Assembly (NCBI GenBank): GCA_019022495.1
Contig: JAFEKR010000028.1
Span: 186,001-250,000 of the forward strand
DNA length: 64,000 bases
Source of the DNA: Epichloe hybrida
Taxonomy: Eukaryota > Ascomycota > Sordariomycetes > Hypocreales > Clavicipitaceae
Direction of reading: 5' to 3'
Shown: piece after piece, positions 24,266 to 35,168 of the stretch
How the letters are laid out: each line of letters begins with the position of its first letter
Position numbering within the stretch: the stretch's first letter is position 1
Made by a program: the position numbers and the translations under genes
The notes under the pieces: generated by a model
Told to the model about the DNA's origin: nothing
The model's database searches: none
The model's input: only the letters and a program-made list of their open reading frames with translations

Positions 24266-25255
24266 GGCGGACAACGGGTTATGAACCAACGGGATATTAA
24301 CGTGCGGCGTCCAGAACGGCGCCCACGGCTCATACTTCAGAAATTGTCCGGCAAACCTCTTCAGGCTTCGGGGCTACTTATTGTTTGTTCTCCACGCAGA
24401 TCATACTGTTTCAAGCTCAACTGTGAGTTGAACTGTATACAGTTCGAGTTGCCTCGAGGCTATGGTGGGACTGGTGTACGGAGAGGTGCCAAGGGCGTTG
24501 GTTTCACTGAGAGATAGACAAGATACGTTGAAGAGAAAAGCGGCTAGAATGGTGTGAGAAACAGATGGTATCATTGGGTCGTTAGCCGAGAGAAATAAAA
24601 CGAAGAGGACATCGCTCGAGCCGTGGAAGGTTATTCTCGAACGAAACCAAAACGAGATGTGGCGGTGCAGGGACAGGACAGCCACAGCTTGCATAAGCAC
24701 GTATCCGCCAAAGTCGACTAAACGTCGCCGAATTTAGACGGCCTGTGGCGCCCCTGCAACATGACTGGTTCTTTGTCTCGTCTGGCTCGATCGCAACAGG
24801 CGTGTATCCCCTTCCTCGTCCTCGTCCTCGCCCCCCCTCGTCCTTGTCCTGTCGAACTTCCGCCGCGCCGACTTACATATTGCCTGATCCATCAACATCA
24901 TCCTGGCGGCATCGGGGTCTCGCCTGGAAGCCACTTTACCCCGGGCAGCTGTCAATCATTTCTACTTCGCTGCGGCAGATTTTGTTCATCTACATAATCA
25001 ACGCCGCGCCCTCCTCATCCGTCTCACCGGGAACCCTTGATCTGCTACCACGCAACTCGATCTCATCTTCCCGGGGCCTTTCATCGTCTATCGCCAACTT
25101 CGGTTGGTCATCGACGTTCTGTCGACGTGTATCTCGGTTGAATCATCCGCTACAGTATCGATCTTTCGTTTTCTTGTCCTCTCCTCTTAAACCCTTGTCC
25201 GTCGAATTCGCCTCGAGGCAGCATTGCACCTGATACGGTGCCTTGAATCGCACCC
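24266..25255. other. Divergent promoter region, TDP1 and the disulfide isomerase gene
   Basis: Shared upstream region of two divergent genes. The right half (24760-25255) is C/T-rich with short CCTCGTC-type repeats near 24812-24845, as expected for the leader of the plus-strand gene. No gene found. Confidence 0.5.
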
Positions 25256-27552
25256 ATGAGACTCAGCGTCTTGGCGCTTCTGGCCAGCGCATTGGCTCTG
25301 GCCAGGGCTGAATCTCTGGGGGAATCCGATACTGATGAAAGCGCTCCCAAGAGCACCACATTCAATTCCCAAACAGTTCCACCATTGCTCGAGTTGACAC
25401 CGCAAAATTGGAAAGACGAAGTCAACAAAACCAAATGGTTAATGGTCAAATTCTATAGGTACGCCGACATGATGCGCGGGTCTGATCTTCCTTTCTCCAT
25501 GCATGTGCTGACCCTGCACTTAGTCCACACTGCGGGCACTGCCAGTTCTTTGCCCGACCTATCAAACCCTGTACGAGTTCTATACCACGTCCAAAACCAA
25601 AGATGGCTCGAGCTTTGAGAAATACTACGATTTCCGATTTGGTAAGATCAACTGCGTACTATATGGAGATCTCTGTAGTGAGCACGATGTACATTCATTG
25701 CCCACTACTATTCTATTCGAAAATGGACAAGTATTCGGACAAGTCCCCGGTGCTAAAAACATGCCCGCCGTCAGCGAGGTGATTGAGAAGGGTCTTGAAA
25801 AAGAGAAACCCGGTTCGCGTCCAAAGACCATGGAGTTGCCTGAGCGCGGTGCCACGGAATTCCCCACATCTGGTGCACCGAAACCTGCCGGAGACTCCTC
25901 GCCTAAGAAGGACATCACTGCCGGCGAGGACGGCAAGGACAAGTCTGGGAAGGAGACTCCCAAGAAGAGCGATGACGATGAGCTTTCTGACAAGACCTTT
26001 GGGAATGGCTGGAAGGTTCCTACCGCTGGAGAATTGGAGAAGGCGCGAAACCCCAAGAAGCCAGCAGTCACGCCAAATGCCGAAGGCGTCTCTGTTGACT
26101 TGACTGCCGAAAGTTTTCAGAAGCTGGTAACACAGACCCAGGACGCATGGTTCATCAAGTTCTACGCACCTTGGTGCCATCATTGTCAGGCCATGGGGCC
26201 GACTTGGCAGCAGCTGGGCAAAAGCATGCGTGGGAAGCTGAATATTGGCGAGGTGAACTGTGACAAGGAAGCCCGCTTGTGCAAGGACGTCCGTGCTACA
26301 GCCTACCCCACGATCGTTTTCTTCAAGGGGGGCGAACGGGCTGACTACACTGGCCTAAGAGGAATTGGCGATTTTGTTCAGTTTGCTGAAAAGGCTGTTG
26401 ATCTAGCAAGCGGAGTACCTGATGTAAACGCAACATCCTTCAGAGCCTTGGAGGAGAAGGAGGACGTCATTTTTGTCTACTTTTACGACCATGCCACGAC
26501 CACTGAGGATTTTAGAGCCTTGGAAAGAATTCCTCTGGGTCTCATCGGGCATGCTAAGCTTGTTAAAACAAATGACCCGAAGCTATACGACCGTTTCAAG
26601 ATTACGACCTGGCCACGACTCTTGGTTTCTCGTGAGGGTAGACCCACCTACTATCCCCCGATCACGCCTGACGAGATGCGCGATAAGAATGCCGTCTTAG
26701 ACTGGATGAGATCTGTTTGGCTGCCACTGGTGCCGGAGGTGAACCCCTCCAATGCCCGGCAGGTTTTCAATGGCAAGATTGTTGTGCTGGGGATTTTGAA
26801 CCCTGTGGATAAGGATGCCTTCTCTGTTTCACTCCGCGAGATGAAGAGCGCCGCCAATGAATGGATGGACAGGCAGATCCAGGAGTTTCAACTCGAACGT
26901 AAGAAGTTGAGGGACTCCAAACAAATGAGAATCGAGGAAGCCGAGGACCGTGGCGACCAGCGTGCATTGAGGGCAGCCAAGGCGATTCGGGTGGACATGA
27001 ACAAATCTGGTCGCAAGGAGGTTGGATTCGCGTGGGTTGACGGAGCCTATTGGCAACGTTGGATTCGTCAGACGTATGGTATTGATGTCAAAGATGGAGA
27101 GAAAATCATCATCAACGACGAGGATGTAAGCCATCGGAGACCCCTGCTTTGCCATTAACCTGCCAGTATTGACTCGGAATGCGTGCTAATTGACATGTCA
27201 GAACCGTCGATACTGGGACCAGACAGTGACTGGCAACTACATCATGGTCAGCCGTACATCCATCATGGAGACTCTGGATAAGATTGTGTACGGCGGCCAT
27301 GTCATCAAGTACAAGCTCACTGTTTCCACAATCGAGAAGAAATTTTTCGACATCAAGACGGCCTTTGTAGAGCACCCATACTTATCCATGGGCTGCGTGA
27401 TTGGCATGGCATTTGGCACCTTCTCATGGCTTCGTGGTCGCTCTCGCAGGGCTCGTGGTGGCCATTTCAGGCTCGATGACACCATGGGAATCAAGGATCT
27501 CAAAGAGGGTCTCCTTGGGATGAATGGAAACCAAAACACAAAAGCTGATTGA
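25256..27552 (+). CDS. Eps1-like ER membrane protein disulfide isomerase (apparent frameshift)
   Basis: Probable ER-resident thiol oxidoreductase anchored by a C-terminal helix. Exons 25256-25458, 25524-27125 and 27202-27552. It starts with a signal peptide (M-R-L-S-V-L-A-L-L-A-S). The first thioredoxin domain has C-G-H-C right after intron 1, but the conserved downstream part (P-T-Y-Q-T-L-Y-E-F-Y) lies in another frame: the exons total 2156 nt, one short of a multiple of three, and the shift falls at GCCCGACC near 25552-25559. One extra C there would restore about 718 residues. The second thioredoxin domain, C-H-H-C near 295, is intact. Then come a coiled, charged region and one membrane helix near the C-terminus (G-C-V-I-G-M-A-F-G-T-F). 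No HDEL is seen. Either a sequencing deletion in a C run or a broken gene; the intact downstream frame favours an error or a very recent change. Confidence 0.8.
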
Positions 27553-28687
27553 AGCATGCCTCAAAACTAGCATGGGCGAATTCATCGCGGCTTGGTTTTC
27601 TTTCTTTCTTTCCTTTTTTCTTTTTTTTTTTTTGGAAAGTAACGCACCGCACCTTTCAAGGTTTGTCATCTTTAGGGAGTTTTGATTTTATCAGGAAACC
27701 CCAACAGCACGAGAGAAAGGATTTGGCCGGAGTTGCGCGCGTCCAAGCGCCCATAACCCAAGCATCCATCCAGGTCGCTTCTCAGCAGATGCGTCTTGGT
27801 ACGAAGAAGCTTTGGGCCCCGAGTAGGCATTAAAAAAAAAAAGAAAGCTTGCCCCTGCTTTCACATCTTGCTGTCATGGTTGGCTACCCTTTATAACGAA
27901 TGCCGTTTGAGCGGAAACGGAGTTTTGGAATCAATGGGGTTGGTTGATTCTTGAATGTACAAGTAGACAAAATTCATAGAATCATGGTGAGAAGGTGTCA
28001 TTCTGAAATGGTTGGTTTGTTAAGTCGGTAGACACGTACACATTACATGACGACGTGTCCTGAAGGAGGAAAATCCCGTGCGAAACCGTTCTTACTTGGC
28101 CTTCCTATTGTCGATCGACGATAAGGGACGATTCGTATACGGACCAACATGCAATGCATCCACCACAGAGCGCTGGGGCCAATTAGCGGCCTGCTCAGCA
28201 GCCCAGCGCAAGGTATTATTACAGTGGGTGTAGGGATTACGGAGCATGTATGTATGTACAAAGAAATGCATCGCATCTCTGTATCGAAACCTATTACCCA
28301 CGTCAGTTTCTAGTCACCTTGTGTATGACATCGGTATAGCCGGAAGCAGGAATTGGCTCTCACGGAACCCTGACATCAGTCAGACTGGTGAGCTTCAGCT
28401 TCTTCTTCTTCTTCTTCTTCTTCTTCTTCTTCTTCTTCTTCTTCTTCTTCTTCTTCTTCTTCTTCTTCTTCTTCTTCTTCTTCTCCTTCTCCTTCTCTTC
28501 TTCTTCTGCTTGCTGCTATTAGTTCTGCGTCTTGTGAGACTTGACGTTGACGAAGGCACCTGGCGATATTTGTCGACCAGCTTGCCGGCACTTCCATTCG
28601 ACACATTCATTCATCAACCAGTCGCTCGGATATGGTAGACCATCTCTCACTTTTAAGTCAAGACTGAGCAGAACCTCATCGTCAACA
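27553..28687. other. Intergenic region with a TTC microsatellite
   Basis: Holds the 3' flank of the disulfide isomerase gene, with a T-rich run at 27600-27632, then a CTT/TTC microsatellite at 28399 in the upstream region of the acetyltransferase gene. No gene supported. Confidence 0.5.
28399..28508. repeat. (CTT)n microsatellite
   Basis: A perfect run of about 28 CTT units to 28484, then an interrupted continuation with CTC and TCT variants. It lies about 180-290 nt before the acetyltransferase start, so within its promoter or leader. Confidence 0.95.
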
Positions 28688-29302
28688 ATGTCATCAGCCG
28701 GGATCGTCCTCCCCTTCCACTCCAAACAACATTCCCACCTCACGCCTTACCTAGCAGCCATACACGCCTCCTGCATAACGCACGACCGCACCATGGCCAC
28801 CTTTCTCCCGCCCCTATCCCACGAGAAACTACTGACGTGGTGGAAAGAGAGGATAGCCGAGGTCAACGATGGAAAGCGACACATCTGGATCCTCGTCACC
28901 GACATTGATGCCACTGGGAAACTGAAGGGCCCGGAGGTCATGGGCGTGGTGATGCTCTCCACGCCGTACTCTGAGACGGGTGCGTTCCGGGGCTACGTGG
29001 AGAAGCTGTTGATTCACAAGAATTGCAGGGGAAAGGGCGGCGCAAGGGCGTTGATGGAGGCGCTGGAGACGGAGGCTTCTTCCCTGGGGAGAAAGATGCT
29101 GGTGAGTCTTTATTTCCTCAAAAAAAGTATCATTGGCGGCTAACATGACAAGTGACAGTTGCTTGATACGGAAACGGGCAGTTCCGCTGAGGCGGTTTAT
29201 AAGAAGCTGGGGTATGTTGAGGTGGGCCGGGTGCCGGCTTATGGGATGAGTCCGACGGGAGAATTAAAGGACGGGACGTTTTTGTATAAGCAGCTTCGAT
29301 GA
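28688..29302 (+). CDS. GNAT family N-acetyltransferase
   Basis: Predicted acetyl-CoA dependent acetyltransferase, likely cytosolic. Exons 28688-29101 and 29159-29302, 185 residues; the 57-nt intron has gtgagt and a GACAG acceptor and joins K-M-L to L-L-D-T-E-T-G-S-S-A in phase 0. The acetyl-CoA motif A is N-C-R-G-K-G-G-A-R-A-L near residue 117, after a beta strand ending in E-K-L-L-I-H. Motif B fits A-V-Y-K-K-L-G-Y-V-E-V-G. The pattern resembles small fungal GNATs often compared with bacterial resistance acetyltransferases, but the substrate cannot be read from sequence. The start was chosen as the ATG at 28688; the frame is open upstream without an ATG of better context. Confidence 0.85.
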
Positions 29303-29886
29303 TGAATGTGTGGCTTCATGACGAACTTCTGATGGGGTAGATTTGGGGAGTGGGAGGGTGCCATTGGAAACACATGGGTTTTTGGCCGTGAGGGAAAGCG
29401 AAATGCAAGAATCGCTGATGGACCTGGTCAAAATCAGATTAGCTAGTAGGTTTCAGGATCCAGCAGAGTTGTCAAAGTGGCGGCCGACACCGCCGTCATA
29501 GAAAGAAGACGTTCTGGTCAAAAACCCGTCATGATGGAGCCAACAGCGCGGTTCACCACCTGCCTGCCGCATTTCCACATCCATGGAACTTGGAAATCCA
29601 ATCCAGGCCCCGCGGCGGGAGAAACTGTCTCGATCAGGCAGGCAGATGTGCCAGTGGCTTGCAGACATTCATGGTCCATGGACAACACATGTAAGACGGG
29701 GGGCGTACTTCACGTGGTACCAGTCCTGAAAAGAGCAAGCTGGTGTATCTTTGGGGGAAAAAAAAAAAAAACCCCCCCAGTTTCCTCCCTCTCGTCAGGC
29801 GGGCAAATCGGCCTCGAGAGCAACATCAGCTACGACAAGTATCGTGGAAAAAAAAAAAAATCCCGTCCCAGTCGTCTGTCTACAGG
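29303..29886. other. Intergenic region before the RNase T2 gene
   Basis: Contains two A12-13 runs near 29759-29771 and 29850-29862 and a C run. An open frame spans it into the RNase gene but its composition is unlike a protein. Confidence 0.5.
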
Positions 29887-30185
29887 ATGCGCAGCGCAGT
29901 TCCTGTCGTCGGCATGGCCGCCTTGGCGGAGATTGCGTCGGCGGGATTATATCCTGGAATCACGCCCGACAACCACACCTGTGCGCTTGGTGAGTCTTTC
30001 ACTCTGGTCCTTCGGTCTCGCAACTCGCAAGAATTCATCATGTGCAAATCACTCACTGTTCTGTGTACACCTAGTTGAGCCGGTGCTGTCGTGCTCATGC
30101 GAGGCCAGGCCTGAGAAGGTCAAGGATACGTGCTGTACTGAGACGTATGGCGGATTGCTGGTACGTCGACAAGGAGCTTCACTGA

Positions 30186-30216
<31 letters not shown>

Positions 30217-31405
30217 CCCCTCCCCCACCCCGGAACTCATTTACTCATGAGATTAGGTCGCGACTCAGCTTTGGAGCACATTTACCGGTCTCGAGAGCAA
30301 GGGCCAGATGTACGCCAAGGACTCGTGGTCCATTCATGGCCTGTGGCCAGGTGAGTGAGTGAGTGAGTGAGTGAGTGAGCGGGTTTGACGATTGAACTGC
30401 GCCTGCGTAACCCTCTCATGTTTAAATTTATCGAGCACAACAAACAAGTCCTAACAATCGCCACAAAATAGATTTCTGCAACGGTACGAAAACAACCCCC
30501 CCCCCCCCCGCGTCTGGCCGTAGATCTGACCCCCCTCTAATTCTCGTCTTCTTGTCAAAACAGGCTCGTACACGCAGTACTGCGACCTAAGCCGCCAGTA
30601 TGACCCCAAGCCCGCCCCCAACACAACCGACAGCAAGCCCAAGGGCACTCCCGTGCCTCCATACAGAGGCGAGCCCATCAACAGGTGGTTCGCGCCCTAC
30701 GGCAAGCTCCATCTCCTGGCGTACATGAACAAATACTGGGTGAGCCAGTACGACGCCAACTGGATGTTCTGGGCGCACGAGTTCTCCAAGCACGCCACGT
30801 GCTTTTCCACCTTTCAGAAGGAGTGCTACGTACGTCCCCCGAAATCACCAGTATAAAATCCCTACCATCAGAATCGAATCGCCACCAAGACATCTTTCCA
30901 TGCAGCGATTTCGACACGTACAATGATGAGAGTTGGCCCGTTGTACTAGGGTAGAGAGAAACCAAAAAAGACCGCTTACTTTCATTCCTAGGGCCCCAAG
31001 GCATCCCAGCACGAGGACCTCTTCGACTTCTTCGAAACAGTCATCGGGTGGCAGCGCAGACTCCCCACCTTCCGCTGGCTGGCCGATGCGGGAATACGAC
31101 CTTCCAACAACACGGCGTATACGTACGCCGATGTGCAGGGCGCGCTGGCCGGGGAATTCGGCCTGTCTGTCTTTGTGGGCTGCGGCGGCCCGAGGTTCAA
31201 CGAGACGGAGGCGGGCAGGGGCTCGCCGGACAATGGCCGCACCGAGCTGAACGAGATTTGGTACTACTACCACGTTCGGGGCACGCCTCGGGCCGCTGAT
31301 GGGAACAAGTTGGATGCGAGGACGGCGGGAGGGCGGTTGACGACGTGTGCGAAGGCCAAGGAGGCGGTGAGGTACTATGAGCGGAGCGAGGGGAGTGAGG
31401 AATAG
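29887..31405 (+). CDS. Secreted RNase T2 family ribonuclease
   Basis: Extracellular or vacuolar endoribonuclease of the T2 family, cleaving single-stranded RNA through 2',3'-cyclic phosphates. Six exons: 29887-29989, 30075-30160, 30257-30350, 30472-30483, 30564-30829 and 30992-31405, 324 residues; every junction keeps frame. Residues 1-19 form a signal peptide. The first active-site motif is S-W-S-I-H-G-L-W-P-D (near 92-101), split by intron 3; the second is F-W-A-H-E-F-S-K-H-A-T-C (near 173-184), holding the catalytic His, Glu and Lys. Cysteines C-S-C, D-T-C-C and Y-C-D fit the disulfides of fungal T2 enzymes. Exon 4 is only 12 nt (D-F-C-N). Intron 3 opens in a GAGT repeat. The tail after residue 275 is longer and charged compared with Aspergillus RNase T2. 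All catalytic residues are present. Confidence 0.92.
30185..30212. repeat. Poly(A) tract, 28 nt, in RNase T2 intron 2
   Basis: Twenty-eight A residues between donor gtacgt at 30161 and the acceptor at 30256. Confidence 0.95.
30350..30379. repeat. (GTGA)n repeat at an intron donor
   Basis: About seven 4-nt units, starting exactly at the donor of intron 3 of the RNase T2 gene; most units carry a GTGAGT hexamer. Confidence 0.92.
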
Positions 31406-31484
31406 ATTGGGCAACTTTGAACCTGTTTCCAGACAGGGTGTTGATATATGCATCATGAGGAGCGTTTTTGGTCCTCTTCACCAT

Positions 31485-31508
31485 ACACACACACACACAC
31501 ACACACAC
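31485..31508. repeat. (AC)12 microsatellite
   Basis: Twelve AC dinucleotides about 80 nt past the RNase T2 stop codon, probably in its 3' UTR. Confidence 0.95.
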
Positions 31509-31678
31509 GAGAAATAGGCTTTCATGATGATCTGGTCCGTTTTTTGCTATACCCTCTCTCGTCACATCGCAATTGACTCCTATACTCGAACCTCACTTTC
31601 GCATCCAAGTCAGGCGACGAATCGCCGTCCAGTCGAGAACACCTATTCTTCTCCATCCTTTCGTCTTTTGCTCCTCCT

Positions 31679-33005
31679 TCACTCGTCATCCCCCAGCTCT
31701 TCTACCTTGGGAGCTACATACTGTCGCTGCTGTATACTGCCGGTGTTGATCTGAGTATCGGTACCGGTGGTGGTGGCTGTCGTTGGTGCGACTTGGCCCG
31801 TCGCGGCGGCAAAGGTAGCGTTGGGGCCGGCAGAGCGGGAAGCAGCCTTGGCCTTCTTCTTCTTCTTCTTCTTTTCGGAAGCAGACTGCAATATACTGTT
31901 AGTTGCTTCACGTTCTTTTCGATTTAAGAGGAAGAAAAAAAAACTCTCGTAGTTTTGCTCGATAGTCTTACCTCGTGCCATGCCCACACTGGGCGGAAAC
32001 TGTCCATGAAAGAGACATCTTCCCACAAATTGGGATACAGCCAGAGACCCGGGGGAACTGCAAAATACGTGATGCAGAACAGAATGACTCGGAAGATGGC
32101 CATGACGAAGAACAGTCCCAGTAGGCCCAGCAGTCCCCAACTGAGGTAGTAAACACCTTGACGCAGAACCAGTGGCCACAGAGGGTAGAGGACGACGATG
32201 AAGATGAGGACCAGGGCAAGAGCGGCGTAAAGCTGTCGCTTGATCTGGCTGCCTTCGTAGAGCCACACGTAATACATGTCGTCCCCGGCATCTTGTTGCT
32301 GCTCAATGCGAACATTCCACTGACCCTTGACACGCTTGGCCTTCTTGCCATTGGGTCCAGCCTCGGGCTCAATCTTGTTGACTCTGAGAGCAAGCATACT
32401 CAGCGGCAGCAGCTTGAATGTGTTCTCGAGCGATGCTCGGTCTGTGATTTCGGGCAGCAGTGGGTTCTTCTTGCGGGCCTTTTCATACGCGGGCGATTCC
32501 AACGCGCGGAGCGCACGCTTGACTGTCGAAATTGACATGTTAGCACAACCTTGCCCGATACATTTTTGTGCGAGGCTTTTGGTTTGGTTCTCGTACCCTT
32601 AAACATGTCTTTTCGCTCGCCGTTTAGAATGCTGGTGCGCGGCTTGAGGTCTTGGCCCTTCAGAAAGATAGCGAGGGCAAGAGCCTTGGGGTTGGGGGGG
32701 CCAGGAACAATCGGTTGAGACTGTCCTCCTCCCTGTTCATGACTGTGGTCATGGTCATGGTCATGGTTGCAGCCCTCTCCGTGAACGTGCCCGCCTGCAG
32801 CTTGCTGTTGTTGCAGCATCTGCATTCGCTGCTGCTCCATTGCCTGCTTCTTGATGTGTTCGATGAAGTCGGGCACCGTCATGCCAGCCTTCTCTGCATC
32901 CTCTGCTACTCGTCGCTGGATCTCGGCAATTTGCTCGGGAGTAGGACGCTGCCCTGGCATGGGCATAGGGATGCCACCCTCCTGACTGTTGGGCGGCGCC
33001 GACAT
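31679..33005 (-). CDS. SEC62: ER translocon subunit Sec62
   Basis: Component of the Sec62/Sec63 complex for post-translational protein import into the ER. Exons (minus) 33005-32597, 32522-31972 and 31885-31679 give 388 residues. Residues 1-100 are cytosolic; around 70-90 lies a cluster of His and Asp residues (H-D-H-D-H-D-H-S-H). The conserved part runs from about 105 (A-L-A-I-F-L-K, then D-M-F-K-V-K-R-A-L) to the two membrane helices, about 240-262 and 270-300, ending with F-A-V-P-P-G-L-W-L-Y-P-N-L, a Sec62 signature. The C-terminal tail starts with a lysine-rich stretch (E-K-K-K-K-K-K-A-K) and ends acidic. The start ATG at 33005 is 450 nt from the divergent MED21 start. Confidence 0.92.
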
Positions 33006-33455
33006 TGCGAGTTAAACGTGGATGTGCGCAGCTTAACGAAGTAAAGGATGGTGGCAGGAAGCGATGCGCTGCACGCAGTATAGAGGAAGTTTTTTGAAAC
33101 AGCCGGATCAGTAATGAATACGCGATGCCACGGCGAGGCTGCTGTGGCAATAAATTGTAGGGTGGAACTTGCAGAGCAAAGTCGGGATGTGGCCGAGTGT
33201 CATCATCCACAATTTTGTCATGCATTATTTTATTGGTAACAACAAGGTGTTCACTTCGACATTGCCGTAACACAGCCAAATCAGCAACACAATGTGGGTC
33301 GGCTTGTCTATTCCCCGTAATCCGGCAATGTGTGCGCGAGCGTGGGGCAAGCATCCAAGTGCCCCCCCCCCCCCGTCTGATTGCTTCTAACGCTTCCTCG
33401 CCAGGTTTTGTCGGGTTTGTCGCATGCAAGCTATTGCATTGCACCAGGCAGCACA
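33006..33455. other. Divergent promoter region of SEC62 and MED21
   Basis: 450 nt between two divergent start codons; includes a run of 14 C at 33361-33374. No gene. Confidence 0.6.
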
Positions 33456-33995
33456 ATGGGCGATCGACTTACGCAGCTGCAAGATGCGGTTGACCAGGTA
33501 AATTAAGCGTCGAGACGTTTCTATCTCTAGCGCCGGCCACTCTTGCTTACACCAACGGTAGCTCGCGCAACAGTTCGTCGCATCCTTACACTTTGTACAA
33601 AGAAGACACGATCTCAAAACCTTGGGGCCAAACGACAAAGTTCGGGATGTCAAGCAGGAACCTCATCAAAAAGAAGGTACGCGATGGTAGAACATGCAAA
33701 GGGTGCCTGGAAGTGACTGCTAACTCCAGGAACAGTCGACCCGCTTCCTGCCGATGAATTTGCTGGTGGTCTAAAAGAATTGGCCCGCGACCTCATCATC
33801 AAGGAACAGCAAATCGAAGTGCTCATCTCCAACCTTCCCGGCCTCGACAACAGTGAAAGAGACCAAGAGCGGAATATCAAGGATCTGGAAGAGGATCTGA
33901 AGGCCGCAGAGGCGCAGAGGCAGGAAGCGCTGAAGGAAAGGAATCAAGTCCTGGGCGAGTTGGACACTGTTATTCGTAGCGTCCGGCGGCCGTGA
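33456..33995 (+). CDS. MED21: Mediator complex subunit 21 (Srb7)
   Basis: Small subunit of the Mediator middle module, which in yeast heterodimerises with Med7 and links RNA polymerase II to activators. Exons 33456-33497, 33562-33676 and 33730-33995, 140 residues with all phases kept. The N-terminus [18 protein letters not shown] is the strongly conserved Med21 start, followed by the P-L-P-A-D-E-F segment near 64 and a long coiled coil (about 75-135; [11 protein letters not shown] and so on). The size matches the family. It shares its promoter region with SEC62. Confidence 0.93.
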
Positions 33996-34258
33996 CACCG
34001 GGGTGTCGTGACCTGGGCTTTCTCTTGGGACTGGTTTCATTCATTGCATAGCGCGGAGTTTTGGCATTCATTGACGAGTCTGGCGACTGTCACTCACATC
34101 GAAAAAAAGAAGTGTTACGTTATCAGAACATCAACATCAGGTCCATTGTCTAGAGGGGGTCTATAATATCCTGCATCTATTAACATTTTGTTTTAGAATC
34201 CAAGTCACGAGTGCATGTGCACAAATATTCTTATGCTGGGACGACACTAGCGAGATGA

Positions 34259-35168
34259 TCAAGCGGGCGAGGACCCGAAGAATTGGGGATATATGTTCCG
34301 CAACTCCCTCAGATGTCGGATTTGAAATTGTGAAGCTTGCTTCTCGGGTATCGGATGAGTTTCTTCGACAAGATGGGCGGCGGTCCAGCCGAAATCTTTA
34401 GCTTTGGTGCAGTTGAGGTAAGAATCATCTGCATTTGTTAGACGGCTGCTTTGCCCATGCCTACGCAAATGTGGGATTAAATTGCACTTACCGACGAAAT
34501 AACAATCTTTCACGTCGCTGACACCAGCTTCTTTCATACCCTTCTTGTACATGTCAGGATGTGGTTTGCAGATCAAGGGCTTCTTGGAATAGTCGCAAAA
34601 TGTGAGTCCATCAAACAGGTCTTCGACACCGAGCAAGCCGACCACTCTCTTGGCATGGGTGACGTAGGCGTTAGTGAAAAGCCATAATTTGACCTTTGAC
34701 CTATCGATATCTTCGAGCAGTTTCCTCAGTTCCGGGTCAGGCTTGATGATGTGTTCAAGGGGTAAGGCATCGTCCACCTCGGCGTTGTATGCCAATGGAT
34801 CGATTTCGTGGTGGCGGACAAGGCCTTCTATGGCCAGTCCGTAGCCTGTGTAGTACTCTTTGTGAAGCCTGACGGCCTCATCCCAAGGCAACTCTAGATG
34901 CTTAGCAAAATATTTGTCAATCAATTCAGCCATCAAGTCCTGAACCTTGGTGCCTTGTAATCAATTAGCAATTCGCTCCCGTCATGATGTTTAGACATAG
35001 CTCACTTACTTCGGGAGTAAAGACAGTTGTCGATGTCACTGAGTATTGGGTCAATTAGCTGACTTGGTTCAAGATAAGACGAGAACGAGAAGAGAACCTC
35101 GCAACGTGGGGGGAAGCTTACAAGAAAAGAACTGGCTTGCCAGCCGCCGTCCCGTTGAGCGCAGCCAT
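34259..35168 (-). CDS. HAD-superfamily pyrimidine 5'-nucleotidase (Sdt1/Phm8 type)
   Basis: Predicted cytosolic phosphatase acting on nucleoside monophosphates, as for yeast Sdt1 and Phm8. Exons (minus) 35168-35122, 35038-35010, 34953-34492 and 34428-34259, 235 residues. The second exon is only 29 nt but it carries the nucleophile motif D-I-D-N-C-L-Y. HAD motif II is L-F-T-N-A-Y (near 120), motif III K-P-H-P-D-M-Y (near 158), and motif IV V-D-D-S-Y-L-N-C, which is restored only by splicing intron 3 (gtaagt...GCAG), a strong support for the model. The short helical cap and the Asp-Asp motif are complete, so the enzyme is probably active. Confidence 0.9.

Noticed and set aside
28376..28610. Poly-Glu and poly-Arg open frames on the minus strand
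   Set aside because: Direct products of the CTT microsatellite.
29477..30250. 257-codon open frame overlapping the RNase T2 5' exons
   Set aside because: It is in a different frame from the RNase, contains Lys runs from A tracts, and conflicts with the well-supported spliced gene.
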